Assembly (NCBI GenBank): GCA_945878355.1
Contig: CAMCTC010000013.1
Span: 1 to 64,000, forward strand
Direction of reading: 5' to 3'
Length of the DNA: 64,000 bases
Source of the DNA: Bordetella parapertussis
Lineage (GTDB): Bacteria > Pseudomonadota > Gammaproteobacteria > Burkholderiales > Burkholderiaceae_C
The translations under genes were made by a program, and so were the position numbers. The notes under the pieces were generated by a model. The model did not search any database. It saw only the letters and a list, made by a program, of their open reading frames with translations, and was not told the origin of the DNA. Shown here piece after piece: positions 9,648-18,037 of the stretch. How positions within the stretch are numbered: position 1 is the first letter of the stretch; each line of letters opens with the position of its first letter.

Positions 9648-9933
9648 ATGAAACCCGCCGACGACAACCCCGACGCACCGCTGAAAGGCCTGCGCGTGAT
9701 CGAATTCGGTCAGTACATTGCCGTCCCGGCAGCCGGCCAGTTGCTCGTCGACTTGGGTGCCGATGTGGTCAAGGTCGAATCCTCCGATGGCGACGCATCT
9801 CGCAAGCTGGGCTGGTCGAGCGACGACTGCGGGCCTGTCGTTCACGATGGACGGTGTAGCCCGTCGGGCCCGTCGCCTGCCGGCACTGGGCGAACACAAG
9901 GCCCAAGTGCCGGCCGATTGGGGCGCTGAATGA
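9648..9933 (+). pseudogene. CaiB/BaiF CoA-transferase, internally deleted and frameshifted
   Basis: Starts as a good family III CoA-transferase ([20 protein letters not shown], then [10 protein letters not shown] and [10 protein letters not shown]) and runs for about 60 residues. Near 9830-9845 the family similarity moves to the +1 frame, which reads [20 protein letters not shown] and stops at 9933. That matches the usual C-terminal ending of this family (PxLGEHxxxV). A normal gene is about 1.2 kb, so roughly 0.9 kb of the centre is missing and the ends are out of frame. Its place after two acyl-CoA dehydrogenases suggests it once activated their substrate. Confidence 0.75.
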
Positions 9934-9939
9934 GCCGCC

Positions 9940-11163
9940 TCAGGCGCTGAACGCCGGCGGTCTGGGCACCCGGCCCCAGACGATCGCGATCTGCACCAGG
10001 CCGGCCACCAGACCCAGCGTCACCCCGAACTGCCAGGCAGCGTTGTACGAACCCAGCCGGTCATAGACCAGGCCGCCGCCAAAAGCGCCGACGACGCTGC
10101 CGAGTTGGTGGCAGACAAAAGCCACACCCCCCAGCATCGCCTGCCAACGCAGGCCGAAGGTGTCGACGAGCCAACCGGTGACCAGTGGTGCAACGCCCAT
10201 CCAGAGGAATCCCATGATGGCGGCAAAGACCAAGGTCGAGCCGACGGTGGGCAGGTGGGTGAAGTACCACAGCAGCGCCAGCGAGCGCAGCACGTAGATG
10301 CCGCCCAGCAGCACCAGCTTGTTCCAGCGCCCGCCAGCCCAACCGAAGAACAGGCTGCCCAGCACGTTGAACCCACCGATCATGCCCAGCGCCTGGGCAC
10401 TGAGCAGCGGGTCCATGCCGCAGATCGCTAGGTAAGACGGCAGGTGCGTGGTCAGGAAGACCAGTTGCATGCCGCAGACGAAGTAGGCGATGGCCATCAC
10501 GACGAACACCGGGTTTAGGAGCGCGGCCACCAGCGCCTGGCGAGCGCTGCGCTCGTCAGCGGTCGTGAGCTTGAGCGGCGGCAGCGCATCGACGCGACCG
10601 GCCATCCAGGCCGCAGGCAGCATCACCAGCGCGAGCGCGACGAAGCCCCACAGACCGGCACGCCACCCCAAGGTCATCACCAGACCCTGGCCGATCGGCG
10701 CAGCGATCAACGCGCCCACCGATCCGGCCGCCGAGACGAAGCCCAACACCATGCTGCGAGAGGCTGCGGGCACCGGCCGCGCCGCCACCGCCAAAGCAAA
10801 TGCGCTGCCGGTGGCTGCCAGCGATGCGCCGATCGCCAGACCACCGCCCAGCAGCACCGCGCCCATGCCCTGGGCGGTGGCGAGCAGCACCAAGCCCAGC
10901 GCGTACAGCGCCGCACCCCCGACCATCAAGGGCCTGAAACCCAGCCGAACGGCCCAGGCACCAGCAAAGGGTTGCAACACACCCCAGGCCACGTTCTGCA
11001 ACGCGATGGCCAGCGTGAAGTCCGACACCGACAGCCCGGTGCCCTGGGTCAGCGGCTGCAGGAAGATGCCCAGGCTCTGCCGCAGGCCCATGGCCAGGCT
11101 CAGCATCAGCGAGGCGCCTATCAGAATCGGCAACACCGGGCGAAGGGCTTGGAGGTGGTTCAT
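9940..11163 (-). CDS. MFS transporter
   Basis: A 407-residue 12-helix major facilitator carrier. After the start, helix 1 (PVLPILIGASLMLSLAMGL) is followed by a QSLGIFLQPL segment like that of oxalate/formate and monocarboxylate-type MFS proteins, and the centre has a long hydrophilic loop (near 205-220). The frame is open further upstream, but the ATG at 11163 begins right before helix 1 and has AAGGA upstream on its own strand. It is convergent with the broken CoA-transferase. Probably imports an organic acid; the substrate is inferred only from family type. Confidence 0.87.
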   Translation of the reverse strand: MNHLQALRPVLPILIGASLMLSLAMGLRQSLGIFLQPLTQGTGLSVSDFTLAIALQNVAWGVLQPFAGAWAVRLGFRPLMVGGAALYALGLVLLATAQGMGAVLLGGGLAIGASLAATGSAFALAVAARPVPAASRSMVLGFVSAAGSVGALIAAPIGQGLVMTLGWRAGLWGFVALALVMLPAAWMAGRVDALPPLKLTTADERSARQALVAALLNPVFVVMAIAYFVCGMQLVFLTTHLPSYLAICGMDPLLSAQALGMIGGFNVLGSLFFGWAGGRWNKLVLLGGIYVLRSLALLWYFTHLPTVGSTLVFAAIMGFLWMGVAPLVTGWLVDTFGLRWQAMLGGVAFVCHQLGSVVGAFGGGLVYDRLGSYNAAWQFGVTLGLVAGLVQIAIVWGRVPRPPAFSA

Positions 11164-11336
11164 GGTCTGGCGTTGTCCTTGGACGAAACGTTCCGCCAGA
11201 GTGTCGCCCAGACCTGGCCTGCCGCCTGTCTTGAGCGCGACCACCAGCGATGCGCTGGCCGCCAGCGCGGCTGGCATATGCTGCGGCTGTCGCGGTTCGA
11301 CCGCAGGCACGCATCAGGTCCACCCAGGAGAACCGC

Positions 11337-11969
11337 TTGACCCTTCAACTGCACGCCTTCGACACGCCCAACGGCCGCAAGATCACGGTCGCGTTGGAAG
11401 AGATGGGACTGCCCTACGAAATGCGCATCGTCGACATCGGCCAGGGCGAGCAGTTCGACCCGGCGTTTCTTGAGATCAGCCCCAACAACAAGATCCCGGC
11501 GATCGTCGACCCGGACGGCCCGGGCGGCAAGTCGATCAGCGTGTTCGAGTCGGGCGCGATCCTGATCTACCTCGCCGAGAAGACCGGCCAGTTCTGGCCC
11601 AGCGATCCAGTGGCACGGGTGGCAGCGCTGGAGTGGCTGATGTTCCAGGTCGGCGGCTTCGGGCCGATGCCCGGCCAAGTGCACCACTTCATCGGGCTGC
11701 AAGACCCGGTTGACAAGCGCTACGGCCTGGACCGCTTCATGGCCGAGACCCGTCGGCTCTACGGCGTGATGGACCGTCGACTGGCCGGACATGAATATTT
11801 CGCAGGGCCGCTGACGATTGCCGACTTCGCGATCGTCGGGTGGGTCTGGCGCCATGCCAGGCACCAGGTCGACCTGGCGGACTTTGCAAACGTCGAGCGC
11901 TGGTACCAGACGATGATGGCGCGGCCTGGTGTCGGCCGTGGCTTTGCGGTCGCGATGCGGCGCGCCTGA
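11337..11969 (+). CDS. Glutathione S-transferase family protein, TTG start
   Basis: A 210-residue GST of the Ure2/YfcG-like type. The thioredoxin-fold N-domain has LHAFDTPNGRKITVALEEMG, the cis-proline segment SPNNKIPAIVD and the glutathione gamma-glutamyl site VFESGAILIYLAEK near residue 75. The helical C-domain ends with TIADFAIVGWVW. The protein is complete only if translation starts at TTG 11337, which has AGGAG seven bases upstream; no ATG or GTG sits in a suitable place. YfcG-like enzymes reduce disulfides using glutathione; a catabolic role is equally possible. Confidence 0.88.
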   Translation: MTLQLHAFDTPNGRKITVALEEMGLPYEMRIVDIGQGEQFDPAFLEISPNNKIPAIVDPDGPGGKSISVFESGAILIYLAEKTGQFWPSDPVARVAALEWLMFQVGGFGPMPGQVHHFIGLQDPVDKRYGLDRFMAETRRLYGVMDRRLAGHEYFAGPLTIADFAIVGWVWRHARHQVDLADFANVERWYQTMMARPGVGRGFAVAMRRA

Positions 11970-12041
11970 AGCTGGCCAACGGTCGCTTCAGCGACCTTGT
12001 CGCAAGTCCTGGAACAAACAAGCACAACAGGCCATGCCCTC

Positions 12042-12356
12042 ATGAAGCTGCCCGAAGTCGCCACGCTGGGGTCCTTGTTGATCGGCCTGCAAGGCTGCGG
12101 CACCGCGCCGCCGCTGGTACAGCGGCATTTCGAGTCGGTTGAAGCCAACCGTCTGGTCGGCCCAAGGGCGGCCATCGGCGAACTGCGCGAAGTCCATAGC
12201 GCCGGCTACACGAACTTCTTCGGCATGGCCGGCTCGCACCGCTTCTTCCACACCACCCACGACAGCTTGGCGACGACCCGGCCACACCTTCTCGAGCCGG
12301 TCGCGCGCGCGTTCGCCGACGCCTTGACCGAGGTGGCCCAACGCGCCGCGCGCTAG
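12042..12356 (+). CDS. Small hypothetical protein, possible lipoprotein
   Basis: A 104-residue open frame with coding-like base use between the GST and the acyl-CoA ligase. The N-terminus has a short hydrophobic stretch ending LIGLQGCG, which resembles a lipobox (LQGC) with a weak signal peptide. The rest (HSAGYTNFFGMAGSHRFFHTT) is rich in His, Phe and Gly and matches no family I know. Upstream ATG and TTG codons exist, and no ribosome site is convincing. It could be a real small exported protein or a chance frame. Confidence 0.45.
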   Translation: MKLPEVATLGSLLIGLQGCGTAPPLVQRHFESVEANRLVGPRAAIGELREVHSAGYTNFFGMAGSHRFFHTTHDSLATTRPHLLEPVARAFADALTEVAQRAAR

Positions 12357-12408
12357 ACCCATAGGCCCCATAGGCGCCGCCCTCATCCACCCTCAAGCCG
12401 AGACCACC

Positions 12409-13968
12409 ATGCACATCGCCGACCTCTACTTCCGTGGCTTCACCAACCATCCCGACCGGCTGGCGCTGACCGGCGAGGGCGGTGACTTCAGCTACCGACA
12501 GGCCCATGCGCTGACCCAGCGGATCGCACGCCGACTGCGCGAAGCTGGACTGACCAGCGGCGACCGGTTCGCCGTGCTCAGCCCCAACACCGGGCCGGCG
12601 CTGCTGGCGATGCTGGGCGGCCTGCGCGCCGGGCTGGCCTGGAGCAACCTGAACATGCGCGCGGCAGTGCCAGACATCCTGCACATCCTGGCCGCAGGCC
12701 AATGCAGCGTGCTGTTCTTCCATGAAGCCGCTGCCGGCATGCTGGCGGCGATCCGCGAAGCGGTGCCAACGCTGCGCGAAGTGGTGTGCATCGGCGGCGC
12801 CGACGCCAGCGCGCCCTCGCTGGCGCAGTGGCTGGGCAGCACCAACGACGCCTTGCTCGATTTCCGGGTGGCCGAGGACGCGCAGGGCTTCCAGGGCGCC
12901 ACTGGCGGCACGACCGGCCGCTCCAAGCTCACCGTCGGCTCGCACCGCTCGATCGCCACCTCGGTGCTGGCCTGGGCCACCTGCTTGAGCTTCGACGAGC
13001 CGCCGGTCAACCTAGCGGTCGCCCCGATCACCCACGCGGGCGGCTTCGTTGCGCTGGGCATGGGGCAGTTCAGCGGCACCACGATCATGATGGCCACACC
13101 CGATGTCGGCCAGATGATCGACATCATCGGCCAGCAGCGGGTTTCGGTGCTGTTCCTGCCGCCCACGCTGATCTACATGATGCTGGCGCACCCGAAGGCA
13201 GCGAGCGCCGACTTCTCGTCGCTGCGCTACCTGATCGCAGCCGCATCGCCGTTCGCGCCGGAAAAGATCATCGAAGCGGTCGGCCGGCTCGGCCCTGTCG
13301 TCTGCCAGGCCTTCGGCCAGACCGAGTCGGGCTTTCCGACCACCTTCATGTCGCCGCGCGAGATTGCCCAAGCGGTGCGCGAACCCGCACTGCGCCACCG
13401 GCTGCTGTCTTGTGGGCGACCGACCGCGATCGTCGAGGCGATGGAGATCATGGACGATCAAGGGCACTTGCTCGCGCCCGGCGAGACCGGCGAGGTGGTG
13501 CTGCGCGGCCCGACGATGATGAGTGGCTACCTCGACGATGACGCGGCCACGGCCGAGATCAGCCAGTTCGGCTGGCACCACACCGGCGATGTCGGCAGGC
13601 GCGACGGCGACGGCTATTTCTACATCACCGACCGCAAGCGCGACCTGATCATCTCGGGCGGCTTCAACATCTTTCCCTTCGAGGTCGAGAGCGCGTTGAT
13701 GAAGCACCCGGCGGTGCAGGACTGCGCCGTGATCGGTGTGCCCGACGAGAAGTGGGGCGAAGCGGTCAAGGCCTGCGTGCAGCTCAAGCCCGATGCGATG
13801 GCGCAGGCCAACGAGTTGATCGATTGGGCCAAGCAGCAGATCGGCTCGATGAAGGCACCGAAGTCGATCGACTTCGTCGCCAACCTGCCACGCAGCCCAG
13901 TGGGCAAGGTGCTCAAGCGCGACCTGCGCGCGCCGTATTGGCAGACGATGGCACGCGGGGTGGGCTGA
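12409..13968 (+). CDS. Acyl-CoA synthetase (AMP-dependent ligase)
   Basis: A 519-residue ANL-superfamily enzyme that activates a carboxylic acid to its acyl-CoA through an acyl-adenylate. Motifs in order: the P-loop-like GATGGTTGRSKLT near residue 165, AFGQTESGFPTTF near 302, GWHHTGDVGRRDGDGYFYITDRKRD (ends GWHHTGDVG and ITDRKRD) near 385-405, and the C-terminal catalytic lysine in RSPVGKVLKRDLR near 505. It is the only ligase in this catabolic block, so it may feed the acyl-CoA dehydrogenases upstream. Substrate not predictable from sequence alone. Confidence 0.93.
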   Translation: MHIADLYFRGFTNHPDRLALTGEGGDFSYRQAHALTQRIARRLREAGLTSGDRFAVLSPNTGPALLAMLGGLRAGLAWSNLNMRAAVPDILHILAAGQCSVLFFHEAAAGMLAAIREAVPTLREVVCIGGADASAPSLAQWLGSTNDALLDFRVAEDAQGFQGATGGTTGRSKLTVGSHRSIATSVLAWATCLSFDEPPVNLAVAPITHAGGFVALGMGQFSGTTIMMATPDVGQMIDIIGQQRVSVLFLPPTLIYMMLAHPKAASADFSSLRYLIAAASPFAPEKIIEAVGRLGPVVCQAFGQTESGFPTTFMSPREIAQAVREPALRHRLLSCGRPTAIVEAMEIMDDQGHLLAPGETGEVVLRGPTMMSGYLDDDAATAEISQFGWHHTGDVGRRDGDGYFYITDRKRDLIISGGFNIFPFEVESALMKHPAVQDCAVIGVPDEKWGEAVKACVQLKPDAMAQANELIDWAKQQIGSMKAPKSIDFVANLPRSPVGKVLKRDLRAPYWQTMARGVG

Positions 13969-14000
13969 ACCGGCGGCTGGCTGAAACCGTAACTGCGCAC

Positions 14001-15191
14001 ATGCAAAGACCAACGCTGACCGTCAAGATGTGCGCCGGCCAGGTCGGCAGCCTGCTGCCGCATGCCGTCGTGCCAGCGGTGATGGCTGGTCATCTGATCC
14101 CGCTGTGGGGTCTGACCAACGCCCAGGCCGGTCTTCTTGCAGCGGCCTACGCTGGCGGCTACATGCTGGCGGTGCCGCTGCTGAGTTCGCTGACCGACCG
14201 CATCGATGCCCGGCGCCTGCTGCTGGGCGGGTCGCTGTTCAGCGCGGCCGCGACGATCGCCTTCGGCTGCCTCGCGCAAGGCCTGCTGTCGGCGATGCTG
14301 CTCTGGGCCCTGGCCGGGATCGGCTTTGCGGGCGCTTACATGCCGGGTCTTCGCGCCCTCACCGACCGGCTCGACCCAGGTGATGCGTCGCGCAGTGTCA
14401 CGCTCTACACCTCGAGCTATTCCTTGGGCGTGGGCCTGTCATTCCTGGTCTCGCAGTTGGTTGCCGACCACCTGGGCTGGCGCTGGTCCTTCGTGGTGAC
14501 CGGCCTGGCGCCGCTGGCGATGGCTGCCGCCGCTTGGTCCTTGGTGCCGAAGGCGCCGGTGCCGCGCACCGGCGCGCTGCTCGACTTCAGGCCGGTGCTG
14601 CGCAACCGCGAGGCGATGGGTTACATCCTGGGTTACGGATTTCACTGCTTCGAGCTCTACGCGATGCGCACCTGGATCGTCGCCTTCTGGACCTTCGTGG
14701 CAGCTCGCAACGGATCGGCGTCGTTGCTCGACCCGATCACGGTCAGCGTGCTGGTGACTTTGCTCGCGATGCCCGCCAGCATCCTCGGCAACGAAGCCTC
14801 GATGCGCTTCGGACGCCATCGCGCGGTCAGCACGATCCAGGTCAGTTCGGCGCTGGTCGCTTTGGCGATCGGCGCGTTGGCCGGTGGCCCACCGCTGCTG
14901 CTGCTGGCGCTGATGATGCTCTATGCGATCACGGTCCCGGCCGATTCCGGCTCGCTGACCGCCGGCATGAGCGCCAGTGCCGAGCCGCAGTTCCGGGGCG
15001 CGACGATGGCGCTTCACTCCACCGTGGGCTTCGGACTGTCGGCGCTGGCCGGTTGGACTGTCGGCGTCGCACTTGACGCGTTTGGCGGCGCCAATTCGGC
15101 GCAGGGATGGTTTGCCGGATTCGCGGTGATGGCCGCCGGCGTGTCGCTGGGTCCGCTGGCGCTGTGGTGGTCCAGGGCCCGCGCGGCCTGA
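14001..15191 (+). CDS. MFS transporter
   Basis: A 396-residue major facilitator protein with 12 predicted hydrophobic helices. The helix 2-3 loop reads SLTDRIDARRLLLGG, a version of the MFS motif A. It starts 32 bases after the acyl-CoA ligase stop and is probably cotranscribed, so it may bring in the ligase's acid substrate. No good ribosome site precedes ATG 14001; the ATG at 14028 is an alternative that would trim nine residues. Confidence 0.85.
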   Translation: MQRPTLTVKMCAGQVGSLLPHAVVPAVMAGHLIPLWGLTNAQAGLLAAAYAGGYMLAVPLLSSLTDRIDARRLLLGGSLFSAAATIAFGCLAQGLLSAMLLWALAGIGFAGAYMPGLRALTDRLDPGDASRSVTLYTSSYSLGVGLSFLVSQLVADHLGWRWSFVVTGLAPLAMAAAAWSLVPKAPVPRTGALLDFRPVLRNREAMGYILGYGFHCFELYAMRTWIVAFWTFVAARNGSASLLDPITVSVLVTLLAMPASILGNEASMRFGRHRAVSTIQVSSALVALAIGALAGGPPLLLLALMMLYAITVPADSGSLTAGMSASAEPQFRGATMALHSTVGFGLSALAGWTVGVALDAFGGANSAQGWFAGFAVMAAGVSLGPLALWWSRARAA

Positions 15192-15243
15192 GCGTGGTTC
15201 CGGGCCTAGCCGCAAGGGCTGGCATGATGGGCTTGGATTTCAT

Positions 15244-16908
15244 ATGAATCCGAATCCGCCTTCAGAGTCGCCGTCAGACCGATCGCCACCACAGGACCAC
15301 AGCTTGCAGGCACCATCGAACCGTTCAGACCAACATCCGCCGCTGCAGGGTTGGCAGCGTTCCACCGGCACGTTGGTGTTGTCGCTCGCCACGTTCATGA
15401 ACGTGCTCGATGCGTCGATAGCCAACGTGTCGATCCCGGCGATCGCCGGTGATCTGGGCGCCAGCGTCCACCAGACCACGGCGGTGATCACAGCCTTCGG
15501 CATCGCCACCGCGATCTCGGTGCCCTTGACCGGCTGGCTGACGCAGCGCTTCGGACAGGTCAGGCTGTTCGTGACGAGCGTGCTGCTGTTCGTGCTGACC
15601 TCGTGGCTGTGCGGGCAGGCCACGTCGCTCGAATGGTTGATCGCATTTCGCGTGCTGCAAGGCCTGGCTGCGGGGCCGATGATGCCCTTGTCGCAGACGC
15701 TGCTGCTGGGCAGCCATCCACCTGAGCGGGCGGGCCGGGCGCTGGCGATCTGGTCGATGACCGTGCTGCTGGCACCGATCGCCGGGCCGCTACTGGGCGG
15801 CTGGATCACCGACAACCTGCACTGGCCGTGGATCTTCTACATCAACGTGCCGATCGGCCTGGGCTGCGCAGCACTGACCTGGGCGCTCTACAGCCGCCGC
15901 GAATCGGTCGTCAAGCGGGTGCCCATCGACGCCATCGGGCTCGCGCTGCTGGTGTTGTGGGTCGGATCGCTGCAGGTCCTGCTCGACACCGGCAAACAGG
16001 AGGACTGGTTCGAATCGAACACGATCGTCGCGCTGGGGCTGGTCTCCTTGGTCGGGTTTGTGGCCTTTCTGGTCTGGGAATTGACGCATGAGCACCCGAT
16101 CGTCGATCTGAAGCTGTTCGCGAACCGAAATTTCAGTTTCGGCGTGGTCGCGATGGCCGGCGGTTTCGCGCTGTTCTCAGGCAACGTCGTGCTGCTGCCG
16201 CTGTGGCTGCAGCAGGCGATGGGCTACACCGCGACCTGGGCCGGGCTGGTGCTCGCGCCGGTGGGGGTGGTGGCGGTCTTGATCTCGCCGCTGGCCGGGC
16301 GCGGGATCGAGCGTGGGTTGGCAAGGTCGATCGCCATACTGTCCTTTTTTGCGTTCGCTTGGTCGTTTTGGCTGCGATCGCTGTTCACGACCCAGGCCGA
16401 CTACCTGACGATCATCCAGCCGATGCTGTGGCAAGGCGTCGCAGGCTCGTTGTTCTTCATCGCGCTGAGTGCGATCTCGATGTCAGAGATTCGCCCGAAC
16501 CAGATGGCGCAGGCTGCCGGGCTGAGCAACTTTGTGCGGATATCGGCTGGCGCCTTCGGCACCTCGATCACGAGCACGTTCTGGGATTCCCGCACCCGGG
16601 AACACCGGGTGCACCTGGTCGAGGATGCGAGCCGGACAGGATGGTCACTTGACAGCGCGTTTTATGAGCCGCTGCGCTCGGCAGGCATGACGCTGGAACA
16701 ACTGCGCGCTTACCTCGAGCGGCTGATCGATCAGCAGGCGATGACGCTGGCTGCCAACGAGGTATTTTTGATCTCGGCCGTGCTGTACCTGCTGCTGATC
16801 GTGCCGGTGATGCTGACCAGGCCGGCGCCGGGGCGGCGCGCCGGGCCTGCACCCGCCGCGTCAGCAGCGCCCGTGCAAATCGGCAGTCAAGCAGCGCTGA
16901 AAGCTTGA
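15244..16908 (+). CDS. MFS multidrug efflux pump, DHA2 (EmrB/QacA) family
   Basis: A 554-residue, 14-helix drug:proton antiporter. After a hydrophilic N-terminus of about 38 residues come LATFMNVLDASIANVSIPAI (DHA2 motif D1 in helix 1), GWLTQRFGQVRLF (motif A) and RVLQGLAAGPMMPLSQ (helix 4, motif B, with the conserved Arg). No membrane-fusion (EmrA) gene is adjacent, unlike most emrAB operons, so a partner must be elsewhere if needed. The start has a weak ribosome site. Confidence 0.92.
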   Translation: MNPNPPSESPSDRSPPQDHSLQAPSNRSDQHPPLQGWQRSTGTLVLSLATFMNVLDASIANVSIPAIAGDLGASVHQTTAVITAFGIATAISVPLTGWLTQRFGQVRLFVTSVLLFVLTSWLCGQATSLEWLIAFRVLQGLAAGPMMPLSQTLLLGSHPPERAGRALAIWSMTVLLAPIAGPLLGGWITDNLHWPWIFYINVPIGLGCAALTWALYSRRESVVKRVPIDAIGLALLVLWVGSLQVLLDTGKQEDWFESNTIVALGLVSLVGFVAFLVWELTHEHPIVDLKLFANRNFSFGVVAMAGGFALFSGNVVLLPLWLQQAMGYTATWAGLVLAPVGVVAVLISPLAGRGIERGLARSIAILSFFAFAWSFWLRSLFTTQADYLTIIQPMLWQGVAGSLFFIALSAISMSEIRPNQMAQAAGLSNFVRISAGAFGTSITSTFWDSRTREHRVHLVEDASRTGWSLDSAFYEPLRSAGMTLEQLRAYLERLIDQQAMTLAANEVFLISAVLYLLLIVPVMLTRPAPGRRAGPAPAASAAPVQIGSQAALKA

Positions 16909-17034
16909 CCGGACAAGCGATCATGAACGGCGCATCCCACTGCACCTGGTCCTGATAGCAGGGTTTTCACGCCCGTCTGGGTAAGTTGGGCTGGCATCAT
17001 CGATGTTCAATTTTCGACTGTCGATGAAGGATTC

Positions 17035-18021
17035 ATGATGTTGGCCCGTATCGCTTTCTTGCGTGCCATGCTGTGCGCAACCACCGTCTGCCTACCCGCC
17101 GCGGCCATGGCGCAGACCTTTCCGATACCAGGCAAGCTGATCCGTATCGTCGTGCCGTTCCCAGCCGGCGGCCAGACCGACATCCAGGCCCGCCTGATGG
17201 CGTCCAAGCTGCAACCGGCACTGGGCGTGACGGTACTGGTGGACAACAAGCCGGGCGCATCCTCCATCCTGGGCACGATGGAGGTGGTTCGCGCCGTACC
17301 CGATGGCCACACCCTGCTCTACACGATCAGCGTCACCGCGGCGCAGAACCCGCACCTGTTTACCAAGCTGCCTTACGACCCGATGAAGGACCTGACGCCA
17401 GTGATGTTCGCCGCGCGCTCGTCGACCGTGCTCACCGTGCCGACCAATTCGCAGTTCAACAGCGTGGCCGACTTGATCAAGTACGCCAAAGCCAACCCGG
17501 GCAAGCTGAACTACGCCTCGTACTCGCTGGGCAGTACCTCGCACCTGGTCGCCGAACTGATGCAGCAGGCCACCGGCACGCAGATGACGCATATTCCGTT
17601 CAAGGGCTCGGCCGACGCTGGCTTGGCGCTGATGGGCGGGCAGGTCGACTTCCTGTTCGACGGCCCCACCACGGCGATCGCCAATGCCAAAGGCGGCAAG
17701 GTGAAGATGCTGGCCTACACCGACCCCAAGCCCTATACCGCGTTGGGCAAGCTGCCCAACATGGCCGAGGCCGGCGTGCCCGGGGTGGATGTGACCGGGG
17801 GCATGCAGTTCTTCGGCCCGCGCAACATGCCCCCCGAATTGCTGGCCAAAGTGAACGCTGCGCTGGCTGTGGCGCTGAAGGACCCAGAAGTGGCCAAGCT
17901 GTACGCCGACGGCGCCAGCGAGATCGTCGCCTCCAGCGCCGCCGACCACGCCACATCGGTCAAGGAGCAGCACGAGCGCTGGGGTGGCGTGATCCGCAAA
18001 CTCGGCCTCAAACTCGATTGA
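17035..18021 (+). CDS. Bug-family (TctC) tripartite tricarboxylate receptor
   Basis: A periplasmic solute receptor of 328 residues. Residues 1-24 are a Sec signal peptide (cleavage after AMA). The family signatures IVVPFPAGGQTDIQARL and VDNKPGASSILG follow, and YASYSLGSTSHLVAELM occurs near residue 160. GAAGGA precedes the double ATG. Bug receptors are greatly expanded in Burkholderiales and bind carboxylates, amides or amino acids. No TctAB membrane genes are adjacent. The amidase 16 bases downstream suggests the ligand may be an amide. Confidence 0.93.
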   Translation: MMLARIAFLRAMLCATTVCLPAAAMAQTFPIPGKLIRIVVPFPAGGQTDIQARLMASKLQPALGVTVLVDNKPGASSILGTMEVVRAVPDGHTLLYTISVTAAQNPHLFTKLPYDPMKDLTPVMFAARSSTVLTVPTNSQFNSVADLIKYAKANPGKLNYASYSLGSTSHLVAELMQQATGTQMTHIPFKGSADAGLALMGGQVDFLFDGPTTAIANAKGGKVKMLAYTDPKPYTALGKLPNMAEAGVPGVDVTGGMQFFGPRNMPPELLAKVNAALAVALKDPEVAKLYADGASEIVASSAADHATSVKEQHERWGGVIRKLGLKLD

Positions 18022-18037
18022 GCCAGGCCTCATTCGA

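Noticed and set aside
16998..17026. CATCGA...TCGATG inverted repeat before the Bug receptor
   Set aside because: Short arms with a long spacer, as expected by chance in this composition.
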